Below are positions 55,696-64,000 of a DNA stretch of 64,000 nt, piece by piece. Every line of letters starts with the position of its first letter. The stretch's first letter is position 1. Location: NCBI GenBank assembly GCA_002786025.1, contig NHNW01000019.1, positions 372,001 through 436,000 of the forward strand, given 5' to 3'. Under the pieces are notes generated by a model. It was given only the letters and a program-made list of their open reading frames with translations. It made no database searches and had not been told where the DNA came from. This DNA comes from Zasmidium citrigriseum. Its lineage: Eukaryota > Ascomycota > Dothideomycetes > Mycosphaerellales > Mycosphaerellaceae. Both the position numbers and the translations under genes were made by a program.

Positions 55696-58330
55696 ATTGC
55701 GTTACCCTCGCATCAGTGTTCATCTCCATGGTGGCGTCGCTCTCGCCTTATATAAAGTGACTCCTGACGTGGGACCCTCTTGGGACAAGGAAGAATGTTG
55801 GAAGACACGCGAGATCCAAAGAGCAAGACCTGGAAAGGGGAAGCAAGATACTTATAGCAACAGAAGTTTAGGGAATTGAGTTGCTATCAGTGCGTTGAAC
55901 TTTGTACCAGGGCGTGATATACTTCACCAGGGTACAGCTCGCTGATTCAGTGTCCTTGATTGAGGACTCGGGGGCCAAACCCAGCCGCGTGACTGAGCAA
56001 GTCAAGGACTCGCGGCATCCAGCCTTCCCACCACGCGGGCATCCTTCGCTTCACGTTCTACGGCGTGGAAAGCAGGACTAGGTCGATCTGGACTGTCCTC
56101 CGCACGCAGGGCAGCTGTGATTCGTGCAGCATCGGGCGAATTTACTGATCATCTCCAGGAATGAGGCTCGCGTAACAGCGCTGTGCATCTACCGAAACGC
56201 CTAGTGGAGAGTGGCGTCGCTGTGATGTTTGCTAGTGCGATTGTGATCGTGGAGATGCTGGTCGAGTCCTGGGGTTGATTGCGGGGGAGTCGATATCGAA
56301 GCGGGTACCGTTCACGGCAGTAGACGGAGCAGGACTGCTGTACGAAGGCAGAACTTGGGGGCTGTGGATTGGAAATGCCGATGGCATGGCGGCCGAGGGA
56401 GGCGTCCTCAGGGTATTCTCACTGCGACGCGGCAGTTGTGTAACCTGACAGAGCCGTCGGGTGGCATCCTCGTGCACTGTAGATAAGTCGCGGTTCGAGC
56501 GGGCATTGTGATCGAAAGCAGACAGTGCTCAAGATGGACAGGCAGATCGTCAAGATGCTTTGGAAACATGCTGCATGCAGAAGTTGTCAGCGCGTGGTCT
56601 CAATCGAACTCTGTTCCCAAGAGAACGGCGCCGAGTTTGTTGGTGAGATGGAGCTTGGTCGGACGACACTGCCTGTTCTTTTTGCATATTGGCCCCATGT
56701 AACGTTACTACTGTCTCTGTCATATTCGGCCTTCTTCAGCCCGTCTCTTGATAACATGTCAACCACATCGTCGACCAACGTGCATCGAAGGCAGTCACTC
56801 ACTCGCCGTCCACAGCCAAGATCGGCTCGGGAAGTCCGAGATTTGGCCCCGGTTTTTCTTCTTTGACTTCTGACTTCACCTTGCTCACCCTCGCATTCGA
56901 CCTTGTCTCTTCGACTTGCCTTCAGCCTTAACAGCGATAACCTCACCCGAATCCAACAATGTACGGTCCGAAACCCCCACGTTCCATGCCGACAACCGAG
57001 AAAGTCACCCAGGCGTGGTCGCTCGCTGCAGAGGCAGAAACTCAGAAGACCGTTCATTAGAGTCATGTAGACCCTATGACTTCCAGTTTTGGGCAGCGGT
57101 GCAAAATTCAGAGATCTGTCAGCAAGCAGGAGCAATGACACCATACGAAAGAGAACCGCTCCGATACTGGCGATATGTGGCTATATCCGGAGAGCTTCAG
57201 GGTGCCAACATCGGATAGAATATGGTCCCAGGGATCGGCTCGGCACATTTGGTTGCAATGATTCTTATCATGCTTCGGGCCCATGGAGACTTCCTGGTGG
57301 TACATGCTGACTGCGCTGCTGAGTCGTTCTGACTACACCGCAACAGGGAAATGACCGCAATGAGGGCACACGCGTGGATCTTTCGAAAGATCTGATTAGC
57401 ACGCTCGCACATCGCAAGCTTGGCGATGGTCAAGTCACTCCGGAGAGAAGCTTGCTGCTGGGAGAGACCCGAGGAAGAACGCCCGCTCAGCTGTTATTGT
57501 CTGCCAACATACCGCATCTCGTCACGGCTGGTTCACGAATCTCTCTCGAACAACATGAGGTGGCCAGGAAGTCAGATTGGAGCGCCGTCGCCACCAGAAG
57601 GAGACCATGAGGCCAACTTGAAAGTACAGGGCTCAGCACAGTCATTGTGGGCGGGCGTTGTCTGCCTTCCACCAGTCCGACGAATTTTCTCGGGCGCCTC
57701 ATTTCTTTCAATCGACGCGGCAGCATCCTCTGGCCGACATCATGAAGGCTCCCTGAACACCGAGGTGGCGGAGAACTCATCCACGGACTCTGTTGCTCGA
57801 ATCCAGCTTCCGCTGGCGCCGAAAAGCTGCTTGAGACTATATTGGATCTTGTGCAATGCGGTACGGCAAGAGCGCCCATAGAACTGTGCAATAGAAAGTG
57901 AGTATCAGATTTCCTCTATGGTCGACGATGTCCCACCCTGACACGTGACACCGTCCAAAATCTCACCTCACCCAGCTTCCTATTGTCGTGCACAATAGCA
58001 AGTATTCTCTATTCAGTCTCAACTTGGGCGAGACGCAAATTTTGCTCGCCGCCATGGAACGTTCCGTCTCTTATTGTACGAAACGTTTTCTTATTGTCTT
58101 GCGCGAGGTTCACTTCAGTGGCCGTCGAGATCACTTGCAACGACGCAACCACAACGCAAAACGAAACCTCCTGTCTTCTCGACATTCTTTCAGCTCTTTT
58201 CTCGCAAGATTGCATCATAAAGACCTAGTTTGCTTCCCATTCGACAGCATTCTCCGATTCACTTACGACTAATCGCGACATCTGGCACACTCGACCGACT
58301 CGACACTATCCCACTGATTAGTGACTCGCC
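55696..58330. other. 2.6-kb region without a supportable gene
   Basis: Promoter side of both the MFS gene (minus) and the PHD-finger gene (plus). It holds only short overlapping frames with no domains, the longest about 185 codons (minus, 56587-57144) and 153 codons (plus, 57420-57881). I see no repeats, transposon ends or RNA gene that I can support. Confidence 0.5.
55748..55756 (-). promoter_or_regulatory. TATA box of the MFS transporter gene
   Basis: On the minus strand TTTATATAA, centred about 57 bp upstream of the ATG at 55695 and only about 23 bp upstream of the alternative ATG at 55729. Confidence 0.5.
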
Positions 58331-60319
58331 ATGTCTACCATGATGGGCGACCACATTGCGGACGCTGAGGAGCGCGAGCGCATCCAACAGGCCTTGCTCG
58401 AGGTCAAGCAGTTCGAGGGCGAAGGCGACGTGATCGGCGACTCGTACACCAAGCAGGACTACATCAAGCGCCGCCACTACTTTTTAAGCATTCATCCCGA
58501 TTACGAGAACGTCCCGTACCTCGACAGGTGCGCTACGTCCGACGCCGACACGGTGTTCTACCTCGAGCCACCTACCGCCACGCTGTCTATAGAGGAGGTC
58601 CGCGATCGCGAGTCCAAGTTCGGCGTCGAGCACTTCCTCCCTTTCCCAACCACCTCCAACACGCAGACCCTCGACAACTACAGCGGCAATCCTGGTTACC
58701 AAGGCATGGGCGAGGAATACTACGATTCTTCTCCTGCTCGTCCATCTCTCCCGCAGACCTCCAGCCCAGACGCGGGGCTCCTGAACCGGTACGCAATCCC
58801 ACAGCAGCTTCCGACAGTCTTTACCCAAGACATCGCGCGCTCGCTCAACAACAACGACGTGCTAATGAACATTCTCTCGTCAAGTGCCAACTCTCCATCT
58901 ACGCAATTGGTCTCAGACATGCATGGTCAAGGCGCCGCACAAAGCGGGCTTTTACCTGACCAATCTGGACAATTCGGCTCTTTGGTCGCACAGCAAACGA
59001 ACAGCGCGGGACCGTCTTCAAGCTCCAACCTCAACATCCCGCCAATTGCAACACTTCCTCCAGACTCTACCGCCGCTATGCAGAACAACGGCATGCCTAC
59101 GCAGAGCGCTTCGCCCTGGCAGGGTTCGCCCCTCAAGTACCCACCATCAAAAGCCGCCTTGGAGAAAGTCGCACACGACTATTTAACTGCACCGCTCGGT
59201 ACCCTCACTCGAGAACAGGCCCCACAGGAGAATCAGGATCGGTGGGCGGCGCAGGCCCAGAATCTTGCAGAGGACTCCCAGCAGCGCATTCCAGCGCAGT
59301 CTCCAGAGCATCAGCCAGAGGACACTCAACAGCGCGTTCAAGAGAAATTTGCTGGTTACACAACAGCAGCGGCCCTTGTCTACGGTCCGTCCAACACACC
59401 AGTCAAGCAGCCTCCCAACAACAAGAAGCGCGCTGCTCCAGACGACGATGGTACTGAGTCCATCATCGACTTACGCGAAGATTCAGGTCTGGCAGAGACG
59501 GAGGGCACCGACGTGACCAATCAGCCACAATCAAATGGCATTGATAACGTCGAGTCGGAGAACATCGGCGAGCCTAAGGAGTGTGAGCCAACGCGTCTCA
59601 AGAAGAAGCCAAAGCTCTCCACCGAGGACTCGTCGCCTTCCAAGTCTTCAGAGACTACTCCCGAGACCAATCGCAGCTCAACGCGTCAGAGCCGGGCCGC
59701 TGGAGGCAATCCAAAGCGCAAGCGCGACACGGCGTCCGATACCACCGCTCCCGAGGACGGTCACCCAGCACGCAAAGTGACGAAGACAGCCAAGGCTATT
59801 GCGAGCCTCGCCGCCGACAAGTCCGCAACCACTACTCCAGCTCCAAGCGCCCCATCGCGGTCCGGCGGCTCTATCACCGAGCGCGTCGCCCGCGGCGACG
59901 ACCTCCCAACCAACAAGAACACCGCGAAGAAAGCCCTCAATCTTCGCCACGACCATCTCATCGCCGACCACGAGAACAAGTACCGCAGCGCTGGCCAGTC
60001 GCGATCCAGCAAGAGAAACCAGGAGAAAGTTCCAGATTTCCTGCCTGAGTACTTCAACCCCGAGAACTTCAACAAGAAAGAGCTCGCCGCGAAGAATGTC
60101 ATTCGCTGTCTGTGCGGCGACACCGACGACAGTGACCCAACTCACGGCATCGACTGGTTTGGCTGCGAGACCACGGGCTGCTGGGTCTGGCATAACAAGG
60201 CCTGTGTCGCCCCAGAGGCCCATCCTCAGGGCGAGGAGAAGTACTACTGCCAGATGTGCGATCCGTTCCGCCACCGTCGATTCCATCAAGAGCAGCGCCG
60301 CAAGAACCCACTCCCATGA
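58331..60319 (+). CDS. PHD-finger protein
   Basis: Intronless, 662 residues, start context CGCCATGTC. The N-terminal about 110 residues are ordered and acidic (DHIADAEERERIQQALLEVKQFEG, YIKRRHYFLSIHPDY), without a domain I can name. The middle is Gln/Ser/Pro-rich and disordered, with a basic region near 480-560. The C-terminus has a PHD zinc finger at about 592-645: CLCGDTDDSD, WFGCETTGC, WVWHNKAC and YYCQMC give the C4-H-C3 ligand order. PHD fingers read histone H3 tails, commonly methylated Lys4. The aromatic WFGC and WVWH residues would fit such a pocket. It is probably a nuclear chromatin factor. The specific complex is not identifiable. Confidence 0.82.
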   Translation: MSTMMGDHIADAEERERIQQALLEVKQFEGEGDVIGDSYTKQDYIKRRHYFLSIHPDYENVPYLDRCATSDADTVFYLEPPTATLSIEEVRDRESKFGVEHFLPFPTTSNTQTLDNYSGNPGYQGMGEEYYDSSPARPSLPQTSSPDAGLLNRYAIPQQLPTVFTQDIARSLNNNDVLMNILSSSANSPSTQLVSDMHGQGAAQSGLLPDQSGQFGSLVAQQTNSAGPSSSSNLNIPPIATLPPDSTAAMQNNGMPTQSASPWQGSPLKYPPSKAALEKVAHDYLTAPLGTLTREQAPQENQDRWAAQAQNLAEDSQQRIPAQSPEHQPEDTQQRVQEKFAGYTTAAALVYGPSNTPVKQPPNNKKRAAPDDDGTESIIDLREDSGLAETEGTDVTNQPQSNGIDNVESENIGEPKECEPTRLKKKPKLSTEDSSPSKSSETTPETNRSSTRQSRAAGGNPKRKRDTASDTTAPEDGHPARKVTKTAKAIASLAADKSATTTPAPSAPSRSGGSITERVARGDDLPTNKNTAKKALNLRHDHLIADHENKYRSAGQSRSSKRNQEKVPDFLPEYFNPENFNKKELAAKNVIRCLCGDTDDSDPTHGIDWFGCETTGCWVWHNKACVAPEAHPQGEEKYYCQMCDPFRHRRFHQEQRRKNPLP

Positions 60320-61001
60320 AGTGCTGTCCATCTTCTACGAGACCCGACCTCTACAAGATCCCACATCCACGATTCCCCATCCTCCACGACACCCCGCCAC
60401 CCCACAATCCACCACCGACATTGATTCCGTTTCCCGACTCTTGAAGCGAGCTTAAGCGAAAAAGCACGCACAGGCGCGGCGTTCTGTCAGATCCCAACCA
60501 GGAAGGAACGACACAGACGCACCTTCCATTCTTGATTTTACCTACGACACTTTGTGCACCTCTTGCGGTCGTTGCTATTCCTAGTCTCATCAACGAAACT
60601 GGGTTGGAGTCAGCAATGCAGGAAAGAAGCAAGAGAAGCGCGGCTTACCAGAAGCTGCCACTGTTTGTATGATACCCTAGATTACGAGTGCAATGATCAA
60701 TAAAGACATGAGAAAATCCATTGCTTGAGACACTTTTTCGTTTTCTTTCAATCTGTCGTGATGTTTGAAGTATGTTCGTGATGTTTGAAATAGGTTGGTA
60801 TTTACACAGGTTGTATCTTACAAGAATAGGTATAAGCAGGGGTATCGTATCCCAACCCAAAACTCCTCCGTCAGAATGTAATGTAATGTCAATGGCCGTC
60901 CCATCATCTCAGGATGCTCAGTATGCCGTTCCTATTTCCTAACCGCCAACGCCATGCTGTAAAACGCTATCAAAAATTCAACTGTCAATCCCATGCTCTT
61001 T
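60320..61001. other. Intergenic, between convergent genes
   Basis: 3' flanks of the PHD-finger and sensor genes. A short near-duplicate GTGATGTTTGAA(G/A)TA(T/G)GTT occurs around 60758-60798. No gene. Confidence 0.5.
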
Positions 61002-62736
61002 CTATTGTGCGTGCGACTCCTCAAAAATCGCATGCAAAGGCCTCCTCCCATCCCCACTGGAATTCATCGAACTCCTCGCCGACCGTCTCGGACTCTGCGT
61101 ACTACTCCTAGGCGAACTACTCGGCGAACCCCCAGGCGACTCATCCCTCGCAACAGGCATCTGCGGCGGCAGCAGAGGACTTTCCGGTCTCGCAGGCCTC
61201 AACTCAGGACTTCGATTCGGATTCCCTGCGAGCCCTCCACCTGCGTATAAGGCTGCCATCTCTGGCTCGCGGACTTGTGGGAGAAGAGACGCGGCGGATT
61301 CTTCTCGGCGGTGGGAGGAGGAGGAGGGTTCGTTTGGGGGTGTTGGGGAGGGGTCGTAGAGCCAGGCGACTTCGGGGTATGCGCGGCCGCGGTTTGCGGA
61401 GCGTTGGGAGAGGCGGGGGCCGAACGGGGATTTGCCTTGTTGCCGGCGGCGGAGGAAGAAGACCACGGCGAGGATTATGAGGACGGCGCCGGCTGTTACG
61501 CCTGAGGCTATGCCGGCTACGGCGCTGTTTTCTAGGTTGCCATTGTCGGTTGGGGGAGCGTTTGTTGAGGTCGAGCTTGGGGATGAGGAGGTTGTTGTGC
61601 TGGAGCTTATCGGTCGTGTGCTTATTGAGAATGTTGTCGAGCTTGATGTTATTGAGGATGAGGTAGATGAGGAGGACGTCGATGATGTTGTCGGTATCGT
61701 TGATGTCGTTGACGGTCTTGAAGTCGGTCTTGTAGTGGGTCTCGAAGTAGGTCTCGTTCTGGTCGACCGCTCGCTTGCTGTTGCGCTGTATTGTGCCTCC
61801 AGTGACGAAGCTACATCGCTGGGCAGAGCAGAGAGCAGTACTTCGAGAGCATCCGAAGGAGACGCCGTAGCCGTTGATCCTTGGGTGAGAGCTGTGGGAT
61901 TGGCTCCAGATAGAGTAGCAACATCTCCAACAGCAGAGACGAGGCCGTCTACCACGTTATCGTTGTCCATCGTTGGTCTCGGTCGGGTATTATCGTCGTT
62001 TGTAATAGCATTATGTGTATCATCATCGATTCCCGACATTTGTCTACGGCCGTCGGAGCCCGCACCCAAGTAAAGAAAACCAGCAGCAGGTGTCGTGTGA
62101 TGAGGTGATTGTTTACCAGCAGATGACAGGGAAGGGTCCTCATTTTGTTCTTGCCTGGCGCCAGGTCCAGGAGGGTTTTGTGGGGTTGGTACATGCCCTG
62201 CAGTCACTGTGGCGGGAACTAAAAGTATACTCGCTAAGCCCACCACGTTCGTGGAGGCTGACGTCGATTCGGTATTGTTTGGGAGCGTTGACGGTTTGCG
62301 AGTGGCGGTGCCCAGTACTTCGGTACCGCCCCAGCCCGTTGCCAAGGTATCTTCATGGGCGTCTTGAGAGCCCTGGTTTCCTGATTGCTCGCTGGCAGTG
62401 GGATTGAGTTTTCGATCAGCTGGAATTGGCCTGCTTGCATTGCAGTTTCTCCAATCTGTCCCTATTGGATTGAAGGGCGATATTACTCTTGAAGGCTCTC
62501 CCACATCGTGCAGTAGTGAGGAGCTCGCTGCAGTAGCGATCATATCGAAGTAGGCTGGTGTGGCTGTCGGCGATGAAACAGAGGTAATGTTGCTGAAGCG
62601 CGCTAAACAAAGTCAGTCAACCCAATTGCTTCTGACTGGGCAACGATCCAAAACTTCACTCACTGGGTATGGCTGCAGACCTCGTTCCCAACCCAGCGAG
62701 GATCGCAAAGAGAAAGACCTTCCGACCCAGACGCAT
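61002..62736 (-). CDS. Mucin-like single-pass membrane protein (Mid2/Wsc-like sensor candidate)
   Basis: Two exons, complement(join(61002..62602,62664..62736)), give 557 residues. The small first exon supplies a signal peptide (MRLGRKVFLFAILAGLGTRSAA, cleavage after about residue 22). The intron is 61 bp (GTGAGT...TTTAG). The extracellular part is poorly conserved, and from about 300 to 375 it is an extreme Ser/Thr stalk of TRPTSRPTT and SSSTSSS type, suited to O-mannosylation. A transmembrane span follows at about 385-407 (VAGIASGVTAGAVLIILAVVFFL), with a basic stop-transfer RRRQQ and a Ser/Pro/Arg-rich cytosolic tail. This is the architecture of fungal Wsc/Mid2 cell-wall stress sensors, although there is no WSC Cys motif. 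The function is inferred from layout only. Confidence 0.78.
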
Positions 62737-63792
62737 CTCTTCTCGTATTGCGTTAAGCGAGTGACTCAAGGAAACAAGGAAATAGGAGAGGAAATCCAAG
62801 CGCCGTCAACACAAGGAAATCGCGATCATGTAGAGCATAGGAGAAGTAGGGCAGTACGAGTAGAGAGGTATTCTCGGGGACTGTCGAGTACATAGCAGTG
62901 GACTCCTGCATAGGCTGCCCACCAACACAGGCCTTCAAAGTAGGCACAGTCGCACTCTGAGCCTCTAAAGCGAGTATAAACGGTCGATTCCAGTGGGGAA
63001 ACACAAACGATGATTCTTTTTCTTCTCTGCGATGCCTGTCAGTCCCACGCGGCGATGCAGATGTCTGTTCCAAAATTGGTGCTCAAGCTGCAGGAACGAG
63101 CGGCTGTGCAAGCTGCAGGATCCCGCGAGAGCTGTCAAAAGGGACAACGTCCCGCTGACTGCGCACGGCGATATCTTGAGGACGTTTTTCTTTTTTTCTT
63201 GCGTCTGCCGGTGAGACATGATCGATGCTTTTTTCGAGGCTGGGTGATGGAAGTAGGAGGAAAGAGTTTGGGGGCGAGAAAGTGACGTTGAGGCAAGCGT
63301 TCCCGGCCAAAAGGTCGGCCCTCGGCAAGAACGACCCTTGCTTGCTTGCTCTACGACTTCACCTACCATCTTCAACTCGTTGCTCTTTGTCATTATTGCC
63401 AACATGAACATTCATTCCAGACCGAGAGCTCAACACTAAGAATCTTCCTCTGTTATAGAATTTCGTCACAGAAGGATTCACCAGCCTCACAGAACCGTTC
63501 GAAACAGCCGAAACCCCCAGCAACGTCCCGAAGGAAGCCAACAGTTCGGTAGAGTGCTGAAATAGACCCATGGTTCCAGGACCGCGTCACCGTGCAACGT
63601 CCCAGCTTTGCCATGAGTTGAGATGGTGATCATGGTCGGCCAGACGATGGCATCTTGCTCTTCTGCTGGGTATCCAAATGTATAATTGCAAGCTCTTCAT
63701 CTATTCTCTACATGCCTGTGAGATCGCTCCGAGTACAAAGCCTTACCCATGTCACCGTGCTAAACAAAACGCCCATTATGATCCAGTTGCGA
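62737..63792. other. Intergenic, sensor gene promoter
   Basis: About 1 kb between the sensor start and the 3' end of the last gene, both on the minus strand. No supportable gene. Confidence 0.5.
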
Positions 63793-64000
63793 TTACGACT
63801 TCTGCCTTGCGTTCCTCTTCTCTTGCATGACCATGAGTTGTTTCTGTGGGTAGAATGTCAGCAAGGATCTTCACAATTCACATTCCGGACTTTGCTCACC
63901 TTCATCGGCTTGTCGGCAATCTTCAGGCCCAAGTTCGAGAGCCAGTATGGCAGACTCCTAAGGTAGACGACTGCGGCAGTTCCTGGCGCGATGATAAGCT
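63793..64000 (-). CDS. 3' end of an unidentified gene (partial)
   Basis: Exons, complement(join(63793..63843,63900..>64000)). The frame is open from the window edge, then a 56-bp intron (GTGAGC...CTGAC...CCACAG), then 17 codons to TAA. The visible 49 residues include TAAVVYLRSLPYWLSNLGL (weakly hydrophobic) and a basic tail KKQLMVMQEKRNARQKS. The clean splice and coherent tail support a real C-terminus. The family cannot be named from this fragment. Confidence 0.5.

Noticed and set aside
56480..56500. Possible tRNA T-arm (GGTTCGAGC) and similar GTTCGA hits elsewhere (2410, 14627, 27646)
   Set aside because: No acceptor stem, D-arm or anticodon arm can be paired around any of them.
57420..57881. 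153-codon plus-strand frame in the MFS/PHD gap
   Set aside because: No domain, no codon bias distinct from the opposite-strand frame (57487-57891) and no splice-extended continuation.

Overview
This window is nuclear DNA of a filamentous ascomycete (Pezizomycotina). The genes have short 42-90 bp introns with GT...AG ends and CTAAC/CTGAC-type branch sequences, and there is no operon logic. A Zn(II)2Cys6 regulator, a HET-like protein, an Slt2-type MAP kinase and a CmcJ/NvfI-family oxidase are typical of this group. Protein style and gene content look most like Dothideomycetes (Mycosphaerella-type), but that placement is an inference. I found no transposon, rRNA, convincing tRNA, CRISPR array or AT-rich RIP block.

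Layout. 1-2380: 3' part of an isochorismatase-like/AlkB-like fusion. 2859-3132: tiny single-membrane-span protein. 3839-5718: gamma-glutamyltransferase-like hydrolase. 6276-7250: methyltransferase. 7469-8809: F-box protein. 9160-11781: SF1 helicase, divergent from ILV5 (12304-13697). 14188-15401: Zn2Cys6 factor with a 14-nt microexon. 15402-18835: long gene-free stretch. 18836-24214: very large disordered protein. 26178-27566: Slt2 MAP kinase, divergent from a fatty-aldehyde dehydrogenase (28359-29924). 30219-31692: aspartic protease reading frame broken by a TAG. 32311-35938: PNUTS-like protein, divergent from SLY1 (36870-39139). 39569-41782: Barentsz-domain protein. 42744-43409: HET-like protein. 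43473-44537: class II aldolase/adducin protein. 45558-50823: DNA topoisomerase II. 51582-52223: Snu23. 52695-53603: CmcJ/NvfI-type oxidase, convergent with an MFS transporter (53750-55695). 58331-60319: PHD-finger protein. 61002-62736: mucin-like membrane sensor. 63793-64000: 3' end of another gene.

Most genes are housekeeping: branched-chain amino acids (ILV5), ER-Golgi fusion (SLY1), chromosome topology (TOP2), splicing (SNU23), exon-junction biology (Btz) and transcription termination (PNUTS-like). Two could act in one pathway, though they lie about 35 kb apart: a Mid2/Wsc-like surface sensor and the Slt2 kinase of the cell-wall-integrity cascade. The oxidase and MFS pair is the only hint of a small accessory unit.

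The observations most worth a second look are the single in-frame TAG at a conserved Trp position in an otherwise intact aspartic protease, the isochorismatase-AlkB fusion whose catalytic Cys is Ser, the 14-nt microexon inside a zinc cluster, the degenerate HET-like gene, and the oversized repeat-bearing intron of the PNUTS-like gene. Exon boundaries were read by eye from splice signals and protein continuity, without transcripts or database searches.
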